From assembly GCA_039977295.1 (NCBI GenBank), contig JBDWDN010000010.1, positions 1-64,000 of the forward strand: a stretch of 64,000 nt of DNA. Direction: 5' to 3'. How positions within the stretch are numbered: the stretch's first letter is position 1; the number at the start of each line of letters is the position of its first letter. The notes under the pieces were generated by a model. That model did not search any database. It was not told the DNA's origin and saw nothing but the letters and a program-made list of their open reading frames with translations. The stretch is from Hellea sp039977295 (lineage in GTDB: Bacteria; Pseudomonadota; Alphaproteobacteria; Caulobacterales; Maricaulaceae). The position numbers and the translations under genes were made by a program. This document shows, in pieces, positions 44,241-53,764 of the stretch.

Positions 44241-45214
44241 TTTTCTTCTCCGCCGTCAATATTGCGACCTTCCAATAGGAATATCAGTGGGACATGCACG
44301 CGGTTGCGCCAAGACCTTTCGGAATGGTCATGACCTTCAAATTTGCGCGTTGTCCAATTCGTTCCGCGCACATAACCAGCTTTGACAAGGGCTGCGTCCA
44401 TACGGTTTTGGTAACCCTCATAATTATAATCAAGGGTCAAAGTTCCATAGTCAAAATAAAGTCTATGCGTCTCCGGGTCGGGCAATCTCTCTTTAAAATA
44501 ATTAATTAGCTTCCCGTCGGCGAGCGGGAAATGGGTGCTGATATTTGCAGCCCCACCATAAACATCTGGGTATTCAGATATAGCGTAAAGCGAAATTAGG
44601 CCACCCATAGAAGAGCCCATAATCGAGGTATCTTGTGGGCCTGTCAGAGTGCGGTAAGTCTCATCGATGAAGGGCTTGAGTTCACCCGTTAGGAATTTCA
44701 GATAACCATCCGCCCTTAAGCCTTTAGCCTTAAATTTGGGTATGGCGGCCTTAAAGTCCTGAACAAAAATTTCTCCTGCCTTTTGCGGAAAGTAATCTGC
44801 GTTACGCCATTTATCTATACTGTGCGGCGCTACGATAATGGCTTCGCGGATATCGCCGCTTTTAATGAGGGTTGTCATGGCTTCATCCACGCCCCAATCC
44901 CAGCCTGAATATTTAGAGGCTGCTGGGGCAAAGACATTTTGACCGTCATGCATGTAAATTACGGGGTAATGTTTATCCGGCGCTGTCTCATATGATGGCG
45001 GCAACCAAATCTCGACATCGCGTGCGGCAACGAATTTCGAGGGGAAGGCCCACTGATAAACAACATTACCGGTAATCGCTTTGACATCCCCCGCGACGCT
45101 ATTGGGGTCAACAGGCGTTTCTTGCGACCAGTCGATTTCAGGCTCTGCGGGTTGAGTAGATGAGCAAGCCACGAAGCTCAAAACCGCAACCGCAAAGCCA
45201 ATGGCTTTTATCAT
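44237..45214 (-). CDS. Esterase-family alpha/beta hydrolase, lipoprotein
   Basis: 325 aa. Lipoprotein signal (FVACSS) and an esterase-D-like fold: EIWLPPSYE, YPVIYMHDGQNVF, nucleophile elbow GSSMGG, and the C-terminal FEGHDHSERSW containing the likely catalytic His. Such enzymes in glucan loci may remove acyl groups; the substrate is unknown. Coupled on both sides by ATGA overlaps, in the GH97 operon. Confidence 0.88.
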   Translation of the reverse strand: MIKAIGFAVAVLSFVACSSTQPAEPEIDWSQETPVDPNSVAGDVKAITGNVVYQWAFPSKFVAARDVEIWLPPSYETAPDKHYPVIYMHDGQNVFAPAASKYSGWDWGVDEAMTTLIKSGDIREAIIVAPHSIDKWRNADYFPQKAGEIFVQDFKAAIPKFKAKGLRADGYLKFLTGELKPFIDETYRTLTGPQDTSIMGSSMGGLISLYAISEYPDVYGGAANISTHFPLADGKLINYFKERLPDPETHRLYFDYGTLTLDYNYEGYQNRMDAALVKAGYVRGTNWTTRKFEGHDHSERSWRNRVHVPLIFLLEGRNIDGGEEK

Positions 45215-47358
45215 GACTTTTTCAAACGAATAGCTGCGCCGCCGCTACGCCCCAAAGGCAGCGATAATTTATCGGAAGATGTCACGGCTTTCGATTCAAT
45301 AACTATATCATAGGGGTTCGTCTCATAATCTGCCTTTGGCCCGTCGCGATAGATTTGCGCTTCGTAATTTCCCTCACCTAGAAAACTGAGATCGACAATG
45401 AGTTTTCGAGCATCTGCATCCGTGAGCGCGGCAACATACCAGTCTTTGGAATTGCGGTCTTTGCGCACGATGACGGCATAGTCGCCAACCTCGCCGTCAA
45501 GCGCGATGGACTCTTCCCAATCGGTCGGCACGTCTTTGATAAATTGGAAGGCGTCAGGCCGTGCCTCATAATTACGTTCCAAATCCATCACCATTTGGAT
45601 GGGTGAATAGATGGCAACATAAAGCGAAAGTTCTTTGGCGAGCGTATGTTCAATTCGCGAGGCGAAGTCATTGCGCGGCAAGTCTTTTGCCACCACGGGC
45701 ATCTCATTGGGGCGCAAATCAAATGCCCCAGCCGTGTAATCCATCGGGCCAGAGAGCATGCGTGTATAGAGCAGATCAAGCACATGGTCAGGGCCATTGG
45801 GCGGAATGCCCCAGGCGTTAAATTCCTGCCCCCGTGCGCCTTCGCGGGACACCCAATTGGGATAGGTGCGGCGCAGACCTGTATCCTTGACGGGCTCATG
45901 CGGGTTCATGGCGATTTTATGCTCGGCGGCAAGCTTGACGACCTTTAAGTGATGCTCAACCATGGCTTGGCTATCGTGAAATTCGTATTGCGCAATGCTG
46001 TTTTCATCAACGCGTTTAATATTGCCTGCATCGGCAACATAGCCTGATTTAATGACGCGAACATCGTTGGCTTCCATCAGGTCCATGGCCGCTTCAAGTT
46101 GATTTTCGTAATTAGTGATATTCCCCGATGTTTCGTGATGCCCAATGAGGTGCACACCAACTTCGCGGCCATAACGCGCAACTTCATTGATATCAAAATC
46201 GTCATAGGTTTCGGTGAAGGAAAAGACATCGCCATTATTAAACCAATCGCCATCCCAGCCAACATTCCAACCCTCGACGAGAACGCCGTCAAAGCCGTGC
46301 TTCGCCGCAAAATCCATCTTATCTTTCGTCGCTTGAGTGGTCGCCGCGTGGTGATTTATCGGGCCGTCCGTATTGCCCCACGTGCCCTCTTTGACATGTT
46401 GTTCCCACCAAATACCGGCATATTTCCCGGGGGTGAACCACGACACTTCACCGAGTTTATTCGGTTCATTTAAATTCAGAATTAGGTCGGAATTAATTAG
46501 GCCTGTCGCCTCATCGGCAATTTGCACAGTCCGCCACGGCGTTTTAAATGGCGTTTGTGTTTTTACGAGATGCCCATCGGCGCGCGGGGTCAAATCCGCC
46601 CGCAAGACACCTTCACGATGTTGATGTAGCGACATAGCGGAATAATCGACCAAAGCCGCTTCGTGAATAGACAGGTGAACGCCGTTCTCTTTTTCAAAGG
46701 TCGCAGGCGTATGCACCATTTGCAATTCACCGACAGGCTTCTCGCTATAGAGATATTCATAACGGTTATACATGCGCGCCGGAATGGTCCAAGAATTCGT
46801 GTCCTGCCCGACATTGAAATCAGTTAGCTCGCGCATGATGAAAACTTCGCCGAGATCAGATTGCTCGGGCACCTCATAGCGAAATCCAATGCCGTCATTA
46901 AAGGCTTTGACGCGGATGTCGAATTTCAGATTTGGGCTGACGCGCTCCGCCTTAATCAGTATCTCTTTATGATTATCCCGCACAAGGCGGCTCTCACCCC
47001 ATGGCTGTTCCCAAGTCGTATCGGATGCTGATGTCTCAAAAGAGAGAATGCGCAAGTCTTTATCAAGACCATGTTGATTGGAAAAAAGCAGGCCGAGTCG
47101 CGAGTCGCCTATCACTTCTTCTCCGCCGCGCGTGATCCTGTAGCGGAGCATCCCGCCTTCATCACGCAGCGTGATTTCGTTTTTCCCGTCAGGTGAGGCC
47201 AAGCTGACCGTTTGCACCTCGCGCTCAGACAGTGGCGGCGCATCGCTCTGGCTTGCTACGGGAGTTTCAGTTTTGACCTGAGAATTCTGCTGCGAAGCGG
47301 GCTCACACCCCGCAAAAATCAGGGGCGCGCCCAACATCAAAAGAGCGGCGTGACGCAT
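45211..47358 (-). CDS. GH97 alpha-glucosidase, lipoprotein (SusB-like)
   Basis: 715 aa. Lipoprotein signal (IFAGCEP), an N-terminal beta-sandwich (about 55-290) and a catalytic barrel: GVLVEGWNVGWDGDW, HLIGHHETSGN, MNPHEPVKDTGLRRTYPN, REGARGQEFNAWG. Retention of the HEP and GARGQE glutamates fits an inverting alpha-glucosidase like SusB. The start at 47358 is preferred over 47364 because AGAGG is then at proper spacing. First gene of a four-gene operon, divergent from a halogenase gene. Confidence 0.93.
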   Translation of the reverse strand: MRHAALLMLGAPLIFAGCEPASQQNSQVKTETPVASQSDAPPLSEREVQTVSLASPDGKNEITLRDEGGMLRYRITRGGEEVIGDSRLGLLFSNQHGLDKDLRILSFETSASDTTWEQPWGESRLVRDNHKEILIKAERVSPNLKFDIRVKAFNDGIGFRYEVPEQSDLGEVFIMRELTDFNVGQDTNSWTIPARMYNRYEYLYSEKPVGELQMVHTPATFEKENGVHLSIHEAALVDYSAMSLHQHREGVLRADLTPRADGHLVKTQTPFKTPWRTVQIADEATGLINSDLILNLNEPNKLGEVSWFTPGKYAGIWWEQHVKEGTWGNTDGPINHHAATTQATKDKMDFAAKHGFDGVLVEGWNVGWDGDWFNNGDVFSFTETYDDFDINEVARYGREVGVHLIGHHETSGNITNYENQLEAAMDLMEANDVRVIKSGYVADAGNIKRVDENSIAQYEFHDSQAMVEHHLKVVKLAAEHKIAMNPHEPVKDTGLRRTYPNWVSREGARGQEFNAWGIPPNGPDHVLDLLYTRMLSGPMDYTAGAFDLRPNEMPVVAKDLPRNDFASRIEHTLAKELSLYVAIYSPIQMVMDLERNYEARPDAFQFIKDVPTDWEESIALDGEVGDYAVIVRKDRNSKDWYVAALTDADARKLIVDLSFLGEGNYEAQIYRDGPKADYETNPYDIVIESKAVTSSDKLSLPLGRSGGAAIRLKKS

Positions 47359-47464
47359 ATACATCCTCTAAATCCCCGTTTATAGTTATCAGAATCCATT
47401 TACAGTATTTTGAAAAATAATGAAAGTGAAATCCAATAGTCATTGTAATTACTTATTATTTTGA

Positions 47465-47478
47465 TGTAATTTTTTACA
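47465..47478. promoter_or_regulatory. Candidate LacI-family operator, halogenase/GH97 promoter
   Basis: TGTAA-TTTT-TTACA, 20 bp before the halogenase start and 107 bp from the GH97 start. Related sites occur at 53681-53694 and 59950-59962. GTAATTAC at 47445-47452 may be a second half-overlapping site. Confidence 0.55.
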
Positions 47479-47497
47479 TTTCGAGCTAAAGAGACCT

Positions 47498-49009
47498 ATG
47501 ACTGACAGGCGTATCAAAAAAATAGCTATTATTGGCGGCGGCTCAGCAGGCTGGATGACGGCGGCAGCTCTATCTAATGCAATCGGGCAGAGCTGCGAGA
47601 TTACGCTCATCGAATCCGAGGCGATTGGCACTGTCGGCGTCGGCGAAGCCACCATCCCGCCCATTCGCTATTTCAACCAACGACTCGGCATTGATGAAGC
47701 GACATTTGTGCGCGAAACGCAAGGAAGCTTTAAGCTCGGCATTGAGTTTATTGATTGGGCAAAAAAGGGCGATGCTTATTTCCACCCCTTTGGGCAATAT
47801 GGCGCTGAATTTGATAGCGTGCCCTTTTATCATTATTGGATGCGCGAATATTTGGCGGGGAACACGGAGGGTCTTGATGCCTTTACAATAGCGGGCGCAG
47901 CGGCCAAGGCGCACCGCTTTGACCACCCCATGCGCGATAAACGCCAAATCCAGTCGACCTATGATTACGCCTACCATTTCGACGCCACGCTATATGCGCA
48001 ATATCTTCGCAAATATGCCGAAAGCCGCGGCACCCGCCACATTGAGGGAAAAGTCATCGACGCTACTTTAAATGCCGAAAACGGCTTTATTGAAAGCGTA
48101 AAACTGGAAAATGGCGATGTGATTGAAGCCGATTTCTTTGTCGATTGCTCTGGCTTTTACGGCCTTCTCATCGAACAGAAAATGAAAACTGGATATGAGG
48201 ATTGGTCTCGGTGGCTACCTTGCGACCGCGCCGTGGCCGCGACCTGCGAGAAAGTCGGCGAGACCCTACCCTACACCAAATCCACCGCGCGCGATGCGGG
48301 CTGGCAGTGGCGCATTCCGCTGCAACACCGCACAGGCAATGGCTATGTCTATTGCAGTCAATATACCGACCAAGACGCGGCAACCAAAACCCTGATGAGC
48401 AGCCTTGACGGGAAACCCTTGGTCGAACCCAAACATCTGCGGTTCACCACGGGTATGCGGAAGAAATTTTGGAATAAAAACTGCGTCGCCATTGGCCTTT
48501 CGGCGGGCTTTATGGAGCCACTGGAATCGACGAGCCTACATCTTATTCAATATGGCATTATGCGACTGCTCGCCATGTTCCCTGATAAGGAGGCCTCGCC
48601 GCTTTTGGCTAAAGAATATAATAAGCTGACCCGCGCAGAATATGAACGCATTCGTGATTTTCTTATATTGCATTACACAGCCACCGAGCGCGAGGACACA
48701 GCATTTTGGCGCTACTGTAAGAGCATGGATATCCCGGATACGCTGCAATATAAAATTGAACATTTTCGAGAGAGCGGCCGCATCATGTCCGATGAACGTG
48801 AGCTCTTTACTAATCCCAGTTGGATTGCCGTTTATATCGGGCAGAATATCATTCCCAAACGCGCCCCAGCGATAACAAATATGCGTCCACACGTTCCTGT
48901 CGCTGAGCGGTTAGCCCAAATTAAGCAGGCGATTTCTGAAGGGGCGGAGTCCATGCAAAGCCATGACACATTTATTGACGCCTATTGCAAAACCCCTGCC
49001 GCGCAATAG
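47498..49009 (+). CDS. Flavin-dependent tryptophan-halogenase homologue 1
   Basis: 503 aa. FAD-binding GGGSAG (13-18), IGTVGVGEATIPPI with the conserved Glu, the halogenase WxWxIP motif (GWQWRIPL), and SAGFMEPLESTSLHLIQ. Homologues of this type are often encoded beside TonB receptors in Caulobacterales and Xanthomonadales carbohydrate loci; true halogenation there is not established. Its 3' end overlaps the opposing homologue by 28 bp. Confidence 0.92.
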   Translation: MTDRRIKKIAIIGGGSAGWMTAAALSNAIGQSCEITLIESEAIGTVGVGEATIPPIRYFNQRLGIDEATFVRETQGSFKLGIEFIDWAKKGDAYFHPFGQYGAEFDSVPFYHYWMREYLAGNTEGLDAFTIAGAAAKAHRFDHPMRDKRQIQSTYDYAYHFDATLYAQYLRKYAESRGTRHIEGKVIDATLNAENGFIESVKLENGDVIEADFFVDCSGFYGLLIEQKMKTGYEDWSRWLPCDRAVAATCEKVGETLPYTKSTARDAGWQWRIPLQHRTGNGYVYCSQYTDQDAATKTLMSSLDGKPLVEPKHLRFTTGMRKKFWNKNCVAIGLSAGFMEPLESTSLHLIQYGIMRLLAMFPDKEASPLLAKEYNKLTRAEYERIRDFLILHYTATEREDTAFWRYCKSMDIPDTLQYKIEHFRESGRIMSDERELFTNPSWIAVYIGQNIIPKRAPAITNMRPHVPVAERLAQIKQAISEGAESMQSHDTFIDAYCKTPAAQ

Positions 49010-50496
49010 TGATTGATATAATTTTGGTGTGAGCCGATTTGCCCGACAGCACGGTCAATCAACGTTTCAACATTACCCAAAAACTCACCCAATTGCGACT
49101 CGCTCAAGGCATTCGCACGCAGGTGATACGTCTCCGGCAAGAGCCCCTGTCCGACCATGACTTGCAGCCAGCTTGACTGACCAAATAAATCATCAGGGTC
49201 TTTGTAAATCAGCGCGGTTTCATCGAACATCTGCATCTTCGCCTTAAGGCTATCTGGGACATCCATAGTACGCATATAATTCCAAAACTCTGTATCTGTA
49301 CGGTCTGTGCGGTGATAATGCAGAATAAGGAAATCGCGGATGAGATCGAATTCCTTGATAATCAGGCGGTTATATTCGCTAATGCCGGCCTCGGAAAAAT
49401 CCTTATTCGGGAAGAGCTCAATGAGCTTGGATATATTCGCCTGAATGAGATGAATTGACGTTGATTCAAGCGGCTCCATAAACCCGCTGGATAGGCCCAA
49501 AGACAGACAATTTCTATGCCAGAATTTATCGCGGCGGCCCGTGACAAATTTCAGCAGGCGCGGTTCGCCAGTCGCCGCTGTATCCAGATTTTCCAGCAGG
49601 GTCTGCCGCGCTTTATCCTCGCTGGTGAAGTCGCTGGAAAAAACGTGGCCGTTACCCGTGCGGCTTTGCAGCGGGATGCGCCATTGCCATCCTGTGTCAT
49701 GCGCCGTGGCTTTGGTATAGGGCAGCAGCTCATCAGCTTTTTCGCTCGCCACGGCAAAGGCGCGGTTCATTGGCAGCCACTGGCTCCAATCATGGTATTT
49801 CACGCCGAGCGCCTCGCCTATTAAAAGCCCGCGAAACCCTGTACAATCTATGAAAAAATCACCACTAATTACGCCGCCATCTTTTAACTTTAGCATCTCA
49901 ATAAACCCCGTCTCAGCAGCCAGAGTGACATCATCAATAATTCCTTCATGCCGCGTCACTCCAGCGGCCTCGGCATAACGGCGTAGAAATTTACCATAAA
50001 GACCCGAGTTAAAATGATATGCGTAAGACAGGCCAGAAATTGCCGTCTTGCCGATACTGGGCATATGGGCGAATTTATTTTGATAGGCCGCTTTGTGATG
50101 GGCGGAATAATCCCAGAGACTTTTATGAGAGCCCATTTCTTTCTGGCTGCGTAGCCAGTAATGGTGAAAGTCCAAATGATTCAAATCGATTCCGGAATAG
50201 CCAAAGGTATGCAGGTAAGACTCGCCAATATGGCCCCAATTATTAAACTCAATACCCAGTTTGAAAGTCGCCCGACATTCGCGCATAAATTCCGCTTCGT
50301 CGATGCCTAGCATGCCGTTAAAGCGCTGAATTTGCGGAATGGTCGCCTCGCCCACGCCGACCGTACCAATGGCTTCGGATTCAATCAAAACAATCTCAGC
50401 AACCGAACCAACAAATTTAGACAAAGCGGCCGCCGCCATCCAGCCCGCCGTCCCGCCGCCGGCGATCACAATCTTTTTTATGCGCGTATCAGTCAT
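48982..50496 (-). CDS. Flavin-dependent tryptophan-halogenase homologue 2
   Basis: 504 aa with the same motifs as its convergent neighbour: AGGGTAGWM, IGTVGVGEATIPQI, GWQWRIPL, SSGFMEPLESTSIHLIQ. The pair therefore arose by an old duplication or separate capture of close relatives. The ATG at 50496 gives a start matching homologue 1 (MTDTRIKKI); a TTG at 50511 is less likely. Reads in the same direction as the TonB receptor gene, after its terminator. Confidence 0.92.
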   Translation of the reverse strand: MTDTRIKKIVIAGGGTAGWMAAAALSKFVGSVAEIVLIESEAIGTVGVGEATIPQIQRFNGMLGIDEAEFMRECRATFKLGIEFNNWGHIGESYLHTFGYSGIDLNHLDFHHYWLRSQKEMGSHKSLWDYSAHHKAAYQNKFAHMPSIGKTAISGLSYAYHFNSGLYGKFLRRYAEAAGVTRHEGIIDDVTLAAETGFIEMLKLKDGGVISGDFFIDCTGFRGLLIGEALGVKYHDWSQWLPMNRAFAVASEKADELLPYTKATAHDTGWQWRIPLQSRTGNGHVFSSDFTSEDKARQTLLENLDTAATGEPRLLKFVTGRRDKFWHRNCLSLGLSSGFMEPLESTSIHLIQANISKLIELFPNKDFSEAGISEYNRLIIKEFDLIRDFLILHYHRTDRTDTEFWNYMRTMDVPDSLKAKMQMFDETALIYKDPDDLFGQSSWLQVMVGQGLLPETYHLRANALSESQLGEFLGNVETLIDRAVGQIGSHQNYINHYCAAGVLQ

Positions 50497-50546
50497 AATT
50501 TGAATTACCAATTGTAGGGGCGTTTGTCAGGCGACAAATTAGAGAT

Positions 50547-50579
50547 AAAAAAAAGCCTGCCGGAGAAACCGACAGGCTT
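50547..50579 (-). terminator. Rho-independent terminator of the TonB receptor gene
   Basis: On the minus strand a stem AAGCCTG/CAGGCTT with an inner CGG/CCG pair is followed by eight T, 42 bp after the receptor stop. Confidence 0.9.
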
Positions 50580-50620
50580 GATATTTCACCAAAAGTTGTT
50601 TCCAATCGGGAGAGAGGAAA

Positions 50621-53422
50621 TTAGAATTTCTTCGACACCGTGATGTTATAGGTCGTGCCATAATCTTCACGGCGACTGATAAAGGTGTCACGATTTTCAT
50701 TGATGAAGCTTTGTGTTCTGAAAGGTTCATCCGTTAGATTGTAGGCTTCAAGATTGATACCGAACCCCTCTAATGCACCTTCATCCCACTCATAACCTAT
50801 TTGAGCATCAACCACTGTCTCAGACAAAGCTGAAGCGCCTGTCAAAGAGCCGTCAAACTGCGGAACCTCTGATAAAAAGCCAGAACGGTGACGTGTATTC
50901 ACACGAGCACGAAAGCCATTACGTTCGTAGTAAACTTCACCACTGAATGTTTCTTTTGAGTACCCCGGAATTTCAATGTCATTACCCTCAACTTCCAGAT
51001 TTGAGTCTGTGTAAGTATAAGCGGCATTCATACCAAAGCCTTCAAGCATATCGACAAAATCACCGAGGGGTAAGCGAAGGGCCGCCTCAACACCCGTCAG
51101 CTTGGCTTTCTCAAGGTTATTTGGACCATTGACAGCAATAAAGCTCACGCCAGGATTTGAATTCACAAATCCGGTTCCTAATAAGGCTTCTGCTGCGGTA
51201 CTACTCTCAATCACAACACCTCTATCTTGGATGTAGTCATTGATATTCTTGTTAAAGACAGCCAATGAAATCGCGCCTGCTTCACTAAAGTATTTTTCAA
51301 TCGCGACATCAAAGCTTGTCGATTTATAAGGCCTTAGAAGCGGGTTACCACCTCCGATACTGATACACGTTTGCGCAATATCAGGATTGGCAGGCCCGTT
51401 ATAAGTATCCGGCAAGCCGTCACCATTTGTATCGGGGCAAAGCGTTGCATTAAAGGATGGCTCTGCGCCTGTGCGCAGTTGATCCATACGCGGACGCGTG
51501 ACCGATTTGGCCGCGCCGAGGCGCAGAAATGTGTCTTCCATCACTTCAAAGCTCAAGTTCGCGCTTGGTAGGAAGTCTGTATAGCTCTCTTCGACGAAAG
51601 ACCCACCCGCAGATGATGACTGATCAACATCAACAAGTTGGAAACCAATATTGCCGCGAACAGGAACAGATCCGTCATGCTCAATATTCGCCATCATATA
51701 GGCTGTGCGAATATCTTCCTCGACTTGCCATTCTGTATCGAAATTACCTTTTTCAAGACGATATGTGCCGTTCGCAATGAGTTCTGATGGATCGTAGGCA
51801 AGAATGTCAAAGCCGATTGATCCTGAGTCCGTCGCGCCAATTATAGCAGTACTTGGAATGCCGATTTGCCGTGTGTTAGGGTTACCAGCAACAGATTCTG
51901 AAAAGCCTTCACCGACACGGATGAAGTTCTCATCACTGTCAAAACTTTTCTGACGCGTTGTCAGCAAACCGCCAACAACAACGCCACTGATGAAGCTTTT
52001 ATTCAGGTCATATTCGACTTCAGCGCGGAGCTGAGTCAGCTCGTCTTCAATGCGCGGCTCTTTAATAAAGCCAACTTGGCCCCATCCGCCTGGATCTGTC
52101 AAAACAACATTACTCGGGTCTGTATAATCTAGACCTGTCTGAATGTTGTAAGCACCATTATCATTGAATGTATAACTTAACGTGTCGAGCAAAGCAGGAT
52201 CACGCGCCGGCAATAATGCACCCCCATTGTCCCAATCGACCTGACGGAAGATATTGCCGCCTGTACCCGCATAGGATTCATAATCAATATCGTCTTTTTC
52301 CATCGTCGAACGGCTAATGTCAAACGTACCGCGCAAGCGGTCTGTGATGTTGAATTTCGTATTTATACCTGCATTAAAAATTTCAGCTTGTGTACCTTCA
52401 GTGTCAGTCCGCAAGATAGGTCCGACATCAGGATAAACGGCAGAGTCAACAAAGGCGCCGCTACCTGTTGTCTGCACCGCCGCTGGGTCAACACCTGCCC
52501 AAATTGCGAGAGGTGTCTCAACACCGCGAAAAATACCTGCATCTTCGAAGTCAGAGTAAGATACGTCAAATGTGGTTTCCCAATTATCAGTCGGCTCGAA
52601 CTGTAATGTACCTGCAACAGATGTACGCTTGAAGTCGCGAGACACAGCACCCGAGCGCGGGTTATCAACAGGGAAACGTGCGCCAGCGTCATTTGTTCTG
52701 AAATCACCTGCGCCTGGCTTCAGCTCACGCGAGAAGAATTGAGTTGGATTTGACTGATGCGTAATACCTAAAGAGACACCGAATGTACCGTCTTCATTTT
52801 GGTCGATATATGACCCAAAGAGACGATAGCCATCATCACTAAAATCGGGGTTTAGTTGCCCATTATCATTTATCACATATTTTGCAGATGTGTTGATTTT
52901 GCGCTCTGAGAAATCGAGCGGGCGGACAGTACGAAGATCAACAGCACCCGCAACACCTGTTGTCGCGAGGCGCGCATCTGGAGTTTTATAAACAAGTCCT
53001 TGAGAAATAAGTTCTGATGGGAATTGGTCAAATTCGATACCACGGTTATTACCAGAGGAGACTTGCTCACGGCCATTTAAAAGCGCGATAGAGAAGTCAG
53101 GACCCAAGCCGCGAATTGAGATCTGCTGCGCACGGCCACGCACACGTTGCGCTGTAACACCTGGGAGACGCGCAAGTGAGTCTGCAATAGACACATCTGG
53201 AAGCTTACCAATATCTTCAGCCGAAATCGCCTCAACGATTGATGTCGAATTCTTCTTAACCGCCAAGCTATCGATGATTGACTGACGAATACCTGTGGCG
53301 ACAACCTCGTCTTCTGCGAGCTCGGCGTCCTGTGCGCTTGTCGTCAGGCTCAAGGCGAGGGTCAGGGCCGTTGCCGCAGCACTGGCCAGGTAAGCGGGTT
53401 TAAAATTCGTAATAGATGTCAT
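50621..53422 (-). CDS. TonB-dependent receptor, maltodextrin-type (MalA-like)
   Basis: 933-aa outer-membrane receptor. Signal peptide with cleavage near TSAQDA, a TonB-box/plug start (EDEVVATGIRQSIIDS), plug motifs DIGKLPDVSIADSLARLPGV and ISIRGLGPDFS, and a 22-strand-barrel-sized remainder ending in aromatic F. This form is the Caulobacter/Xanthomonas type used for sugar oligomers; neighbours point to maltodextrins. Divergent from the GH13 gene at 53765 across 342 bp holding candidate operators. Confidence 0.95.
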   Translation of the reverse strand: MTSITNFKPAYLASAAATALTLALSLTTSAQDAELAEDEVVATGIRQSIIDSLAVKKNSTSIVEAISAEDIGKLPDVSIADSLARLPGVTAQRVRGRAQQISIRGLGPDFSIALLNGREQVSSGNNRGIEFDQFPSELISQGLVYKTPDARLATTGVAGAVDLRTVRPLDFSERKINTSAKYVINDNGQLNPDFSDDGYRLFGSYIDQNEDGTFGVSLGITHQSNPTQFFSRELKPGAGDFRTNDAGARFPVDNPRSGAVSRDFKRTSVAGTLQFEPTDNWETTFDVSYSDFEDAGIFRGVETPLAIWAGVDPAAVQTTGSGAFVDSAVYPDVGPILRTDTEGTQAEIFNAGINTKFNITDRLRGTFDISRSTMEKDDIDYESYAGTGGNIFRQVDWDNGGALLPARDPALLDTLSYTFNDNGAYNIQTGLDYTDPSNVVLTDPGGWGQVGFIKEPRIEDELTQLRAEVEYDLNKSFISGVVVGGLLTTRQKSFDSDENFIRVGEGFSESVAGNPNTRQIGIPSTAIIGATDSGSIGFDILAYDPSELIANGTYRLEKGNFDTEWQVEEDIRTAYMMANIEHDGSVPVRGNIGFQLVDVDQSSSAGGSFVEESYTDFLPSANLSFEVMEDTFLRLGAAKSVTRPRMDQLRTGAEPSFNATLCPDTNGDGLPDTYNGPANPDIAQTCISIGGGNPLLRPYKSTSFDVAIEKYFSEAGAISLAVFNKNINDYIQDRGVVIESSTAAEALLGTGFVNSNPGVSFIAVNGPNNLEKAKLTGVEAALRLPLGDFVDMLEGFGMNAAYTYTDSNLEVEGNDIEIPGYSKETFSGEVYYERNGFRARVNTRHRSGFLSEVPQFDGSLTGASALSETVVDAQIGYEWDEGALEGFGINLEAYNLTDEPFRTQSFINENRDTFISRREDYGTTYNITVSKKF

Positions 53423-53524
53423 TTTCGTTTTCCCTTCGACGACATGCCTTAAGCGGCGGCTCTTACATCACCCAAAACACGGCGCGCGCATTTCAAGTTA
53501 CAATTATAGCATTACTTTACACAA

Positions 53525-53545
53525 ATTTGCATTATTTTTGCAAAT
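53525..53545. promoter_or_regulatory. Inverted repeat in the TonB receptor promoter region
   Basis: ATTTGCA-N7-TGCAAAT, perfect 7-bp arms, about 100 bp upstream of the receptor start. The rest of the 342-bp intergenic region is AT-rich with no gene. Confidence 0.45.
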
Positions 53546-53680
53546 TGTTTTATAATTATTTTTCGGATTCAACAAAAACTGTTGCAAGAATATCACTAAT
53601 ACACACCTATATAATTGTTTTTATTCTATTTTATATAAATTCCAAACTGCCACTTCTTGTGAAAATGTGAAATTATTTAT

Positions 53681-53694
53681 TGTAAATTTTTACA
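53681..53694. promoter_or_regulatory. Candidate LacI-family operator before the GH13 pair
   Basis: TGTAA-ATTT-TTACA, 70 bp before the GH13 lipoprotein start; same motif as at 47465 and 59950. Confidence 0.6.
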
Positions 53695-53764
53695 TTTGGC
53701 TTTTCATTTGCAATAAACTACCCTAGGGAAGACCTATTCAAGGGACCTAAAAGAGAACATATCC

